Assembly (NCBI GenBank): GCA_964384675.1 | Contig: CAYLNK010000011.1 | Span: 1-44,846 of the forward strand | Length of the DNA: 44,846 nucleotides | Direction of reading: 5' to 3' | From: CAYLNK01 sp964384675 | Lineage (GTDB): Bacteria; Acidobacteriota; Thermoanaerobaculia; UBA5066 | Part shown: positions 31,073 through 38,913 of the stretch, piece after piece | Position numbering within the stretch: the stretch's first letter is position 1 | How the letters are laid out: each line of letters starts with the position of its first letter | Made by a program: the position numbers and the translations under genes | Notes under the pieces: model-generated | The model's database searches: none | What the model saw: the letters and a program-made list of their open reading frames with translations, nothing else | What the model was told of the DNA's origin: nothing

Positions 31073-31113
31073 CCCGAACCCCCTCCGCGGAGGATCGGAA
31101 CCGGGGAAAAGGT

Positions 31114-32136
31114 CTAGGCCGCCTCGAAGGCCCGGAGCGCCCTCTCGACGTCGTCGTCTCCCACGTCCGCGTGCGTGACGAGCCGGATGGCCGTGGCTCC
31201 GGCCGCGCCGGCCAGGACGCCCGCTTCCTTGAGCCGCGCCAGGGTGGCGTTCGAGTCCGCGACTCCGACGATGAGAATGTTGGTGTCCACCGTCGCGGGG
31301 TCCACGGTCACGCCCTGAATCTGCGCGAGCCCTTCCGCGAGCCTCCGCGCCCTCGCGTGGTCCTCGACCAGGCGGGTGCGCTCCTCCTCGAGCGCGACCA
31401 GCGCGGCCGCCCCGATCACGCCCGCCTGACGCATCCCGCCCCCGAACAGCTTCCGAACGCGGCGCGCCTCGGCGATCAGGTCCCGCGAGCCCGCGAGCGC
31501 GCTCCCGACCGGCGCGCGCAGCCCCTTCGAGAAGCAGACCATGACCGAGTCGAAGCCAGCCGCCACCTCGGCCTCCGGAACGCCCAGCGATGCGGCAGCG
31601 TTCCAGAGCCGCGCGCCGTCCAGGTGGATCGGGATCCTCTTCCGGCGGGCCAGCTCCTGGATCGCCGCGACGCCCGACCGAGGGAGGACCCGGCCGCCCG
31701 CGAAGTTGTGGGTGCTCTCGAGGCAGATCATCGAGGTGCGAGGCAGGTAGTAGACGGCCTCGGGCCGGATCCAGGCCTCGACGTCCGCGACCGCGGGGCA
31801 GCCCGCCTCGCTCGCGACCGGCCGCGGCAGCAGGCCGGAGAGCGCCGCCATCGCCCCCATCTCGTAGTGGAAGACGTGGCTCTTCGCCTCGACGATCACC
31901 TCCGTGCCGGAACGGGCCTGGACGCGCAGCGCGGTCTGGTTCCCCATCGACCCGGTCGGGACGAAGAGGGCCGCCTCCTTGCCGAGGATCGCGGCGGTGC
32001 GCTCCTCCAGACGCCGGAGGGTCGGGTCCTCTCCGTAGACGTCGTCGCCGACCTCGGCCTCGGCCATGGCGCGGCGCATCCGGTCGGTGGGACGCGTGAC
32101 GGTGTCGGAGCGGAAGTCGGAGATCGGTCGGCTCAT
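31114..32136 (-). CDS. ltaE: low-specificity L-threonine aldolase
   Basis: 340 residues from the ATG at 32136, whose ATGA overlaps the upstream stop codon; earlier starts would run into the neighbouring gene. The N-terminus ISDFRSDTVTRPT is the family signature. Other landmarks are GDDVYGEDPT, the THNFAGG loop, HLDGARLWNAA with the Asp that contacts the PLP ring, and VCFSKGLRAPVGS with the Schiff-base lysine. The enzyme cleaves threonine and allo-threonine to glycine and acetaldehyde. It is coupled to a small membrane protein of unknown role. Confidence 0.92.
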   Translation of the reverse strand: MSRPISDFRSDTVTRPTDRMRRAMAEAEVGDDVYGEDPTLRRLEERTAAILGKEAALFVPTGSMGNQTALRVQARSGTEVIVEAKSHVFHYEMGAMAALSGLLPRPVASEAGCPAVADVEAWIRPEAVYYLPRTSMICLESTHNFAGGRVLPRSGVAAIQELARRKRIPIHLDGARLWNAAASLGVPEAEVAAGFDSVMVCFSKGLRAPVGSALAGSRDLIAEARRVRKLFGGGMRQAGVIGAAALVALEEERTRLVEDHARARRLAEGLAQIQGVTVDPATVDTNILIVGVADSNATLARLKEAGVLAGAAGATAIRLVTHADVGDDDVERALRAFEAA

Positions 32137-32615
32137 GCTCTCCATCCACAGAGGACCGCGGCGATCGCGAGCGCGAGCCCGACCGCCGCCACGGCCTCGT
32201 TGCGCCGCTCCTGTCCGCGAGTCCGGCGACGCCACGGATCTTCCGGACCGGCGCCCGCGGGGATCCTCTCACGGTAGTAGCGCCCGCGAGGCTGAACGAC
32301 CATGACGGCGTAGACGTGAGACGCCACGGCCACGAAGAGCAGGACGGCCCGTGCGATCCGTCCGCCGGGGAGAGAGCTGCCCATGACCTGAACCTCGAGG
32401 AGGACGCCCACGAGGAGCGCGCCGGCGGCCACGAACTTGACCCGGTCCAGCCCTTCGAGGGCCTCGATCCGGACCGCCTCGATCTCGGCGGCCGTCAGGA
32501 CCGGGCTCCCCGCCCGGGCGGTCCGGAAGGCCCAGAGCGTGGCTCCGATGAACGCGACCAGCCCGGCGCCCGTCGCGGCCCGGGCCAGGATCAGGATGAG
32601 ATCGCCCTCCGCCAC
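32133..32615 (-). CDS. small integral membrane protein, function unknown
   Basis: About 160 residues from the GTG at 32615. Four hydrophobic segments are visible: near 8-30 (AATGAGLVAFIGATLWAF), 62-78 (FVAAGALLVGVLLEVQV), 90-108 (AVLLFVAVASHVYAVMVV) and 143-157 (AVAAVGLALAIAAVL). A basic loop (PRGRYYRERIP, PWRRRTRGQERR) lies before the last one. I do not recognise the family. It overlaps ltaE by 4 bp. The start codons of this gene and the divergent hydrolase are 30 bp apart, and a TACACT box 7 nt from the GTG suggests leaderless expression. The frame is open far upstream through the hydrolase gene, and that part is rejected. Confidence 0.65.
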   Translation of the reverse strand: MAEGDLILILARAATGAGLVAFIGATLWAFRTARAGSPVLTAAEIEAVRIEALEGLDRVKFVAAGALLVGVLLEVQVMGSSLPGGRIARAVLLFVAVASHVYAVMVVQPRGRYYRERIPAGAGPEDPWRRRTRGQERRNEAVAAVGLALAIAAVLCGWRA

Positions 32616-32622
32616 GCGGCGG

Positions 32623-32638
32623 AGTGTAGGGGCACAAT
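32623..32638. promoter_or_regulatory. back-to-back -10 boxes of the membrane protein and hydrolase genes
   Basis: TACACT on the minus strand (32623-32628) ends 7 nt before the GTG at 32615. CACAAT on the plus strand (32633-32638) ends 7 nt before the ATG at 32646. Both spacings predict transcription starting at the first codon. CACAAT is a weak match. Confidence 0.45.
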
Positions 32639-32645
32639 CGGGGCG

Positions 32646-33305
32646 ATGAGCCTGGAACGGATCGACACCTTTCCCGTGGGACCCCTCGGCTGCAACTGCT
32701 CGATCGTCGCGGACCCCGCCACCCGGCAGGCCCTCGTGATCGACCCGGGCGACGAGCCCGACCTGGTCCTCGACGTGCTGGCGCGGAACGAGCTGACCCC
32801 GATCGCGCTCCTCCACACGCACGCCCACCTCGACCACGTCGGCGTGTCGGCCCTCCTCTCGCGCATCACCGGAGCGCCGATCCTCCTCCACGAGGGGGAC
32901 CTGCCCCTGTACGAGAACCTCCTCGCCCAGGCGGCCGCGTTCGGCTTCGCCATCGACCCGCCGGGGACGGTCGACCGGCTCCTCGCCCACGGCGACACGG
33001 TGGCCTGCGGGAACGGGAGCCTCGAGGTGATCCACACCCCCGGCCACACGCCAGGAAGCCTCTGCTTCCGCATGGCGGGCGAGCGCCCCCTGCTCTTCAG
33101 CGGAGACACGCTGTTCCGGCGGTCGATCGGGCGAACCGACCTGTGGGGCGGCTCGACGCCGCGGATCCTGGAGTCGATCCGGCAGCGCCTCCTGACCTTG
33201 CCCGGAGACCTCACCGTTCTCCCCGGTCACGGGGAGGAGACGACCATCGCCGAGGAGGCGCGCGCGAATCCGTTCGTCGGCTCGGCTCGAAACCGGCTCG
33301 CCTGA
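32646..33305 (+). CDS. metallo-beta-lactamase fold hydrolase, glyoxalase II-like
   Basis: 219 residues from the ATG at 32646. The zinc-binding motif HTHAHLDH is at about 57-64, a later His lies in HTPGHTPGS near 135, the bridging Asp is in SGDTLFRRSIGR, and a final His is in LPGHGEETT. This is the short bacterial hydroxyacylglutathione hydrolase-like subgroup (YcbL-like), which lacks the long C-terminal helical domain of GloB. Its thioester substrate is not certain. It is divergent from the small membrane protein gene and 18 bp upstream of the Fe-S protein gene. Confidence 0.88.
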   Translation: MSLERIDTFPVGPLGCNCSIVADPATRQALVIDPGDEPDLVLDVLARNELTPIALLHTHAHLDHVGVSALLSRITGAPILLHEGDLPLYENLLAQAAAFGFAIDPPGTVDRLLAHGDTVACGNGSLEVIHTPGHTPGSLCFRMAGERPLLFSGDTLFRRSIGRTDLWGGSTPRILESIRQRLLTLPGDLTVLPGHGEETTIAEEARANPFVGSARNRLA

Positions 33306-33308
33306 CCT

Positions 33309-33314
33309 TATACT
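33309..33314 (+). promoter_or_regulatory. -10 box of the Fe-S protein gene
   Basis: TATACT ends 9 nt before the ATG at 33324, in the 18-bp gap after the hydrolase stop. It predicts a transcript with almost no leader. Confidence 0.45.
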
Positions 33315-33323
33315 TTTTGCACG

Positions 33324-33992
33324 ATGCAGCTGACGCACGATCAGATCGCCGACCTGCTCTCGAAGTTCTGGGCCGGTGAGCCCGTGCCGTCCCCGAAGAC
33401 GGGCCGTCCGATGCGGGCCTTCTTCGTGGAGCGCGCCTACGAGCCCCAGGTCGTCATGATCGGCACGAACGGGGAGCACCTCCGTTTCGGCCAGAAACGG
33501 CGCCAGGTGAAGTTCTCGCGCGGGCACATCAAGTCGATGATCAAGGACGCCAAGGAGCGCGAGAACCCGGTCTGCCCGCAGGACTTCGAGCCGCTCGTCT
33601 GCCGGCGCACGCCCGCGGTCCGGTTCCCGGCGGAATGGGACTGGTCGTTCGTCTGTCCCCGCTGCTACTCGCACGGCTCGTGGGAGTACACGGACAAGGC
33701 CGATGACGCGGTCGCCACCCCCACCAAGAAGAAGGAAGCTCCCGCTTTTCACGACGAGACGATCCCGCTCCCGAAGCGGATGGAGATGGCGAAGGACGGC
33801 GACCTCTCCCTGAAGCTCTACGCCGCGATGGCCCAGACCGACTGCACGGCGTGCGGCTATGACTGTGAGGGGTACGCGAAGGCGCTGGCGAACGGCTCCG
33901 AGAAGAACTTCACGCTGTGCGTCCCCGGAAAGCAGGAGACGGAGGACGTCCTCAAGCGTCTGCTGACCGCCGCCGGGATCGTGAAGGCGTAG
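33324..33992 (+). CDS. cysteine-rich protein with zinc-ribbon-like and 4Fe-4S domains
   Basis: 222 residues with eight cysteines in two groups. Cys84, Cys93, Cys111 and Cys114 (VCPRCYSHG) look like a zinc ribbon. Cys174, Cys177, Cys181 and Cys199 lie in DCTACGYDCEGYAKALANG and TLCVPG, which match the small [4Fe-4S] domain found near the catalytic modules of some sulfite reductase flavoprotein-like proteins. The N-terminal 80 residues are basic and aromatic with no family I recognise. There is no flavin or NADPH domain, so the protein is probably an electron-transfer or regulatory partner. It lies 18 bp after the hydrolase gene. Its stop codon TAG is the first triplet of a 68-bp repeat array. 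Confidence 0.72.
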   Translation: MQLTHDQIADLLSKFWAGEPVPSPKTGRPMRAFFVERAYEPQVVMIGTNGEHLRFGQKRRQVKFSRGHIKSMIKDAKERENPVCPQDFEPLVCRRTPAVRFPAEWDWSFVCPRCYSHGSWEYTDKADDAVATPTKKKEAPAFHDETIPLPKRMEMAKDGDLSLKLYAAMAQTDCTACGYDCEGYAKALANGSEKNFTLCVPGKQETEDVLKRLLTAAGIVKA

Positions 33993-34261
33993 TGTCCTGG
34001 AAACCCGTCTTGCGGGTTTCCAGACCTTCCCCTCGTCGGCTTCGCCGCCTGCGGAGCTAGTGTCCTGGAAACCCGTCTTGCGGGTTTCCAGACCTTCCCC
34101 TCGCCGGCTTCGCCGCCTGCGGAGCTAGTGTCCTGGAAACCCGTCTTGCGGGTTCCCAGACCTTCCCCTCGTCGGCTTCGCCGCCTGCGGAGCTAGTGTC
34201 CTGGAAACCCGTCTTGCGGGTTTCCAGACCTTCCCCTCGCCGGCTTCGCCGCCTGCGGAAG
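33990..34261. repeat. 68-bp tandem repeat array, four complete copies
   Basis: Units start at 33990, 34058, 34126 and 34194, all beginning TAGTGTCCTGG. Differences are few: CTCGTCGG or CTCGCCGG alternate between copies, and copy three has one change in the second hairpin arm. Each unit contains CTGGAAACCCG-TCTTG-CGGGTTTCCAG, an 11-bp stem. The array begins on the stop codon of the Fe-S gene and ends 1 bp before the stop of the convergent sensor kinase gene, so it fills the whole gap. Confidence 0.93.
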
Positions 34262-34262
34262 G

Positions 34263-36899
34263 CTAGGCGGGTCCGGATGGCGTCGTCGGCCTGACGACGA
34301 TCATCCGGCCGCTGCCGGAGACGCTCGGGATCCGGATCAGGAACCGGGCACCGCGCCCCGGCCGGCTCTCCACGGAGATCTGCCCGCCGTGGAGCTCGAC
34401 GTACGCCTTCGCGAGCGCCAGGCCGATCCCGGTCCCGCGGTAGGCGCGCGTCGCCGAGCCGTCCCCCTGCCGGAAGCGCTCGAAGATGAACGGAAGGTCC
34501 TTCGGATCGATCCCGACGCCGTCGTCGGTGACCGTCACGAAGACCCCCGACCCCTCGTCGCCGTGCGCTTCCACGTCGATGCGCCCGCCCTTGGGCGTGA
34601 ACTTGACGGCGTTGTGGACCAGGTTCCAGAGGACCTGACGCATCCGGAGCGGGTCGACGCGGACCGTGGCGCTCCCGGCCGGAGGCACGGTCACGGTGAT
34701 GACGATCCCCTTGGCCTGGGCCATCACCGCGACCGGCTCGATGGCATCGGACACGAGCCCCGTCAGGTCGATCGACTGGTGCTCGATCCGCACCCCGCCC
34801 TCGTCGAACCGCGAGAGATCGAGGAGATCCGAGATCAGCGTCAGAAGGAACTGGGCGGAGCGGCGGATCTGCTCGACCGCCGACTCCACGGTGACGGGGT
34901 CCGGCCGGTCCTCGGCGAGCACCTCGCTCCAGCCGAGGATCGCGGTGAGCGGGGTACGGAGCTCGTGGTTGATGTTCTGCAGGAAGTGGTCCCGGTTCCG
35001 GTGGGCGTCACGCAGCCGCTCGTAGCTCAGCTGCAGCTCCTCGTAGAGCCGGGCGTTGCGCAGGAGCAGCGCCGCCTGGTCTGCGTAGCTCTGGACGGCG
35101 GCCAGGTCCTCCGCATCGAACCGCTCCGGCTTGTCCGCCACCACGAGGACGCCCAGGACGCCCGCCTCGGTCTTCAACGGCACGAAGACGGCGTTCTCCG
35201 TCAGCTCGATCGATTCGGCCAGCTGCCTCGAGGCCCGCGGATCGGTCAGGATCTCGTTCGAGACGAACGGCTCTCCGGTCCGGTAGGCCAGCATCGCGAG
35301 GCTCCGGTCCTCGAGGCCTATCGAGCCGATCAGCCTCTCGGCCGGGATACCGTAGGCGGGGACCGCGAGGTCCAGCGTGTGCGTCTCGGGGTTCCAGAGG
35401 CAGAACAGGCTCTTCGTGGCGCCCACCAGCTCCGCGATCCGGCGCGTCAGGCGCCCGTACGTCTCGTCGGGGCTGGTCATCACCGCGCCGGTCTGAGCGA
35501 GCTCGTGCACCCCCTCCATGGAGCGGGCGCGGCGGCGCACCTTCCGGTCGAGGTCGGCGATCGCACGGGCGAGCCGGCCCACCTCGTCCCGGCGGTCCGT
35601 GCCGGTGAGAGGCGGCAGGGGCGTTCCCGCCGTGATCGCGTCCGCCAGCCGCGCCACCAGGCGGAGCGGCCGGGTGGCTCTCCAGGCGGTCACCGCCGCG
35701 AGGGCCGTGAGGGCCGCGATCAGCCCGAAGTAGACGTTGCCGGCCGCCTCCTGCCGCCGGAACGCCGCGAGGAACGCCGGGTCGACGTCCCTCTCGACGT
35801 CGCTCCGCAGCTGCGCGATCGGCAGGGTCAGGACGTAGAGCCACGGCGTCCCGCCGACACGCCGGGAAACGAGAAGAGTCTCCGCTCCGCCCAGGCTCGC
35901 GATCCAGTCACCGCCTCCGCGCCCCGAGACGAGACGGAGCAGATCGGAGGCCTCGAAGGCTCCCGACGGCTCGGCCCCCGTTCCCGGGACGGGGAGCCGC
36001 ACCATCAGAGTTCCCTGCTCGCCGAAGAGCCATTCGGTCTCTCCGGGCCGCCGGACCTCCTCGGCGCGCCCGAAGAGGTCCCCGAAGACCCAGTCGAGCC
36101 CAACTTCGCCCAGGAAGTCGTCGCCCCTCCGGAGGGGGGCCATCGCCGTGACGATCCGCCCCCGGCGGCCGCACGGATCGTCGTAGGGCGCGGTGAACAT
36201 CACGGGGAGCTCGCCGCTCCCGCTCTTCCCTTCGGCGGACAGCGTCCAGTCGGAGCCGAACGCGAAGCTGGCGGCAACCCCGCCGGCCGCCGCCAGGCGG
36301 TTCATGTCGCAGGCGGGAACGGTCCTCAGGACTCCGCTCGACGTCACCAGGAACGCGGACGTGAAGGCGCCGTGCCCGATGACGAGGGCGGCGAAGCTCT
36401 CCTCGAGCCTTCTGGTCGCGGCCAGGTCTCGCAGGGCCCGGCCCCGGTCCCTTGCGCCGCGGCTCACCAGGGCCGAGCTGACCGTCCGGTCGGCGGTCCG
36501 GAGCGGACGGCCGGGCACGTCGACGAGGGGCTCGGCCGGCAGCTGGATCGACGGCCCGGCCTCGAGGGCCTGGACCGCCAGGGCGGCGGCCTCCCGCAGC
36601 TTCACCCGCAGCGCCGTCATCTCCTCCTGGATCTGCTGCAGGCGCCGGTCGGCTTCCAGGCGCAGCGTCCCGCGCTCGCGGTCGCGGGCCTTCTCGAGAA
36701 GGAGGCTCGTCAGCTCCTCACGGGACCGCCGCACGAGGAAGACGCTGGCCGCCCGGTACCCCAGCGCCGGGAGGAGCGTGACGACGAGGAGCAGCCAGAG
36801 GAGCCGCGTGCTCAGAGAGCGCCGCGGGTCCCAGAAGGGCCGCGGACCTCTGGCGCTCGCGGAGACGGAGGCCGTCTCGCTGCCCGACGAGGAGTCCAC
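34263..36899 (-). CDS. membrane sensor histidine kinase with extracytoplasmic sensor, HAMP and GAF domains
   Basis: About 878 residues from the GTG at 36899 (a TTG lies one codon earlier). A first membrane helix lies at 34-55, an outer domain of about 330 residues follows (its end WLYVLTLPI resembles Cache domains), and a second helix spans about 388-407. Next come a HAMP-like linker, a GAF domain (about 470-610, ending LLLRNARLYEELQ), a HisKA dimer domain with His645 in NINHELRTPLTAILG, and a HATPase_c domain with N box WNLVHNAVKF, G1 DDGVGID, F box FERFRQGDG and G2 GTGIGLALAKAYVE. No receiver domain or response regulator gene is nearby, so its partner is elsewhere. It lies 53 bp after the MacB-like permease and is probably the last gene of that operon, suggesting control of, or response to, the exporter. 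Confidence 0.9.
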   Translation of the reverse strand: MDSSSGSETASVSASARGPRPFWDPRRSLSTRLLWLLLVVTLLPALGYRAASVFLVRRSREELTSLLLEKARDRERGTLRLEADRRLQQIQEEMTALRVKLREAAALAVQALEAGPSIQLPAEPLVDVPGRPLRTADRTVSSALVSRGARDRGRALRDLAATRRLEESFAALVIGHGAFTSAFLVTSSGVLRTVPACDMNRLAAAGGVAASFAFGSDWTLSAEGKSGSGELPVMFTAPYDDPCGRRGRIVTAMAPLRRGDDFLGEVGLDWVFGDLFGRAEEVRRPGETEWLFGEQGTLMVRLPVPGTGAEPSGAFEASDLLRLVSGRGGGDWIASLGGAETLLVSRRVGGTPWLYVLTLPIAQLRSDVERDVDPAFLAAFRRQEAAGNVYFGLIAALTALAAVTAWRATRPLRLVARLADAITAGTPLPPLTGTDRRDEVGRLARAIADLDRKVRRRARSMEGVHELAQTGAVMTSPDETYGRLTRRIAELVGATKSLFCLWNPETHTLDLAVPAYGIPAERLIGSIGLEDRSLAMLAYRTGEPFVSNEILTDPRASRQLAESIELTENAVFVPLKTEAGVLGVLVVADKPERFDAEDLAAVQSYADQAALLLRNARLYEELQLSYERLRDAHRNRDHFLQNINHELRTPLTAILGWSEVLAEDRPDPVTVESAVEQIRRSAQFLLTLISDLLDLSRFDEGGVRIEHQSIDLTGLVSDAIEPVAVMAQAKGIVITVTVPPAGSATVRVDPLRMRQVLWNLVHNAVKFTPKGGRIDVEAHGDEGSGVFVTVTDDGVGIDPKDLPFIFERFRQGDGSATRAYRGTGIGLALAKAYVELHGGQISVESRPGRGARFLIRIPSVSGSGRMIVVRPTTPSGPA

Positions 36900-36952
36900 C
36901 AAGACCGCCGCACTGTAGCGTCCCCGACCTGCCCGGGCAACGCTCGCGGCTC

Positions 36953-38179
36953 CTACTCGTAGCGAAGCGCCTCGATCGGATCGAGCCGGGATGCCTTCAG
37001 GGCCGGATAGAATCCGAAGGCGATCCCCACGAGCGCGGAGAAGACGAACGCCAGCGCGATCGCCTGCGACGAGACCGAGACCGGCCATCCGGCGATCTGG
37101 GCCACCGCGTTCTGGATCCCCATGCCGAGCGCGATGCCCACCGCGCCGCCGCAGATGGCGAGCACCACGGCTTCCACGAGGAACTGCGCTCGGATGTCGC
37201 CCCCCTTCGCCCCGATCGCCATCCTCACGCCGATCTCGCGGGTCCGCTCGGTCACCGAGACCAGCATGATGTTCATGATCCCGATCCCGCCCACCAGGAG
37301 CGACACCCCCGCGATCGACCAGAGGAGGTAGCTCATGGTCTTGGACTGCTCCTCGGCCTGCTGGAGCATCTCGGTCTGCGAGCGGATCATGAAGTCGTCG
37401 TCCTGGCCGGCGGCCTTGTTGATCCGGTGGCGCTGGCGGAGGAGCGCGGAGATCTCCTCCTGCGCCTGCCCGACCTGCTCGTTCGAGGACGCCGACGCCA
37501 GGATGCTGCCGACCGACGTCGTGCCGAGCAGCTTCTTTCTCACCGTCTCGTACGGCACCAGGACGACGTCGTCCTGGTCCTGTCCCATCATCGAGCCGCC
37601 CTTGCCCTCCAGCACGCCCACGACCTTGAAGGGGATGTTCTTGATGCGGATCGCCTTGCCGACCGGGTCGTCGTCTCCGAAGAGCGTGGTCGCCACCGTC
37701 TTGCCGAGGACACAGACCTTGGCGGCGGTCCGGTTGTCCTGGTCGGTGTAGAACTGCCCGGACGCGACGTTCCAGGAGCGGATCAGGGGCCAGTCGACCT
37801 CGCCCCCCTGGATCGACGTCGACCAGTTCTGGTTCCCGTAGACCACCTGCGCGACCGTCCGGTTCGAGGCCGACACGTACGCGACGGAGCTCACCTCGCG
37901 CCGGATCGCGTCGACGTCGTCCGAGGAGAGCTTCGAGTTCGTGCCGAAGCCGGTGCGCGCGCCGGACGACGTGGTCGTGCCCGGGAAGATCATCAGGAAG
38001 TTGGTGCCCAGCGAGCGGAGCTGGTTCTCCGACTGCAGCCTCGCTCCTTCGCCGATGCCGATCGTGGCGACGACGCAGGCCACGCCGATGATGATGCCGA
38101 GCGTCGTCAGGAGGGAGCGGAGCTTGTTACGGGCGAGCGCCCGGAAGGCCACCTTCAGGATCGTGCGGTTCTTCCTCAC
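36953..38179 (-). CDS. MacB/FtsX family ABC transporter permease
   Basis: 408 residues from the GTG at 38179. The N-terminus FRALARNKLRSLLTTLGIIIG is the MacB_PCD signature helix. A periplasmic domain spans about 45-280, followed by helices at about 285-310 (SLLVGGIGIMNIMLVSVTERTREIG region), 335-360 and 370-395, and the end PALKASRLDPIEALRYE is the family's closing motif. With the adjacent ATPase and the MacA-like adaptor it forms a tripartite mechanotransmission exporter. The GTGA overlap with the ATPase stop fixes the start. The frame continues upstream through other genes, and that part is rejected. Confidence 0.92.
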   Translation of the reverse strand: MRKNRTILKVAFRALARNKLRSLLTTLGIIIGVACVVATIGIGEGARLQSENQLRSLGTNFLMIFPGTTTSSGARTGFGTNSKLSSDDVDAIRREVSSVAYVSASNRTVAQVVYGNQNWSTSIQGGEVDWPLIRSWNVASGQFYTDQDNRTAAKVCVLGKTVATTLFGDDDPVGKAIRIKNIPFKVVGVLEGKGGSMMGQDQDDVVLVPYETVRKKLLGTTSVGSILASASSNEQVGQAQEEISALLRQRHRINKAAGQDDDFMIRSQTEMLQQAEEQSKTMSYLLWSIAGVSLLVGGIGIMNIMLVSVTERTREIGVRMAIGAKGGDIRAQFLVEAVVLAICGGAVGIALGMGIQNAVAQIAGWPVSVSSQAIALAFVFSALVGIAFGFYPALKASRLDPIEALRYE

Positions 38180-38910
38180 GACGGCACCCCGGCCGCAGCC
38201 GCCGTGATCCGCCGCCGCTCGACCGGGTGATCGGCGACGATCTTCCCGTCCCGGAACGTCACGATCCGCCTGGCGTGCTCGGCGATGTCCTGCTCGTGAG
38301 TGATCAGGACGACGGTCTTTCCGTCGTCGTTGAGCGCCTGGAAGATCCCCATGACCTCCTCGGAGGTGCGCGTGTCGAGGTTCCCCGTCGGCTCGTCGGC
38401 GAGCACGATCGCCGGATCGTTCACCAGGCTGCGGGCGATGGCGACCCGCTGCTGCTGGCCGCCGGAGAGCTGGGCCGAGGTGTGGTCCCACCTCTTGCCC
38501 AGACCGACCCGGTCGAGGCAGGCGCGGGCCCGGTCCCGGGCCTGCGCGTCGGTCAGCTTCGACTTGTGCGAGTAGAGGAGCGGCAGCTCGACGTTCTCGA
38601 GGGCGGTCGTCCGCGACAGCAGGTTGAAGCTCTGGAAGACGAATCCGATCAGGTCGTTCCGGATCTCGGCGCGCTCGTCGCGGTCGAGCCCGGAGACGTC
38701 CACGCCCTGCAGGACGTAGCGTCCCTCCGTGGGCCGGTCGAGGCACCCGACGATGTTCATGAACGTGGATTTCCCCGAGCCCGACGGCCCCATCACGGCG
38801 AGGAACTCTCCCGGCATGACCGTGAGCGAGATGCCGTCGAGGGCCCGGACCTCGGACTCCCCCATCTTGTAGATGCGGGTGAGGCTCTCGATCTGGATGA
38901 CCGCGGGCAC
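38176..38910 (-). CDS. MacB-type ABC transporter ATP-binding protein
   Basis: 244 residues, GTG start. Walker A GPSGSGKST (about 41-49), Q-loop FVFQSFNLLSR, signature LSGGQQQRVAIARS, Walker B IVLADEPTGNLD and H-loop VLITHEQD are all present. The FQSFNLL context is typical of MacB. Unlike E. coli MacB, the ATPase and permease are separate polypeptides. It overlaps the permease by 4 bp and lies 3 bp after the MacA-like gene, so the three are one unit. Confidence 0.93.
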   Translation of the reverse strand: MPAVIQIESLTRIYKMGESEVRALDGISLTVMPGEFLAVMGPSGSGKSTFMNIVGCLDRPTEGRYVLQGVDVSGLDRDERAEIRNDLIGFVFQSFNLLSRTTALENVELPLLYSHKSKLTDAQARDRARACLDRVGLGKRWDHTSAQLSGGQQQRVAIARSLVNDPAIVLADEPTGNLDTRTSEEVMGIFQALNDDGKTVVLITHEQDIAEHARRIVTFRDGKIVADHPVERRRITAAAAGVPS

Positions 38911-38913
38911 CGG

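Noticed and set aside
33990..34261. Possible CRISPR array
   Set aside because: The 68-bp units are directly adjacent with no unique spacers, and no cas genes are in the window. The same holds for the other three arrays.
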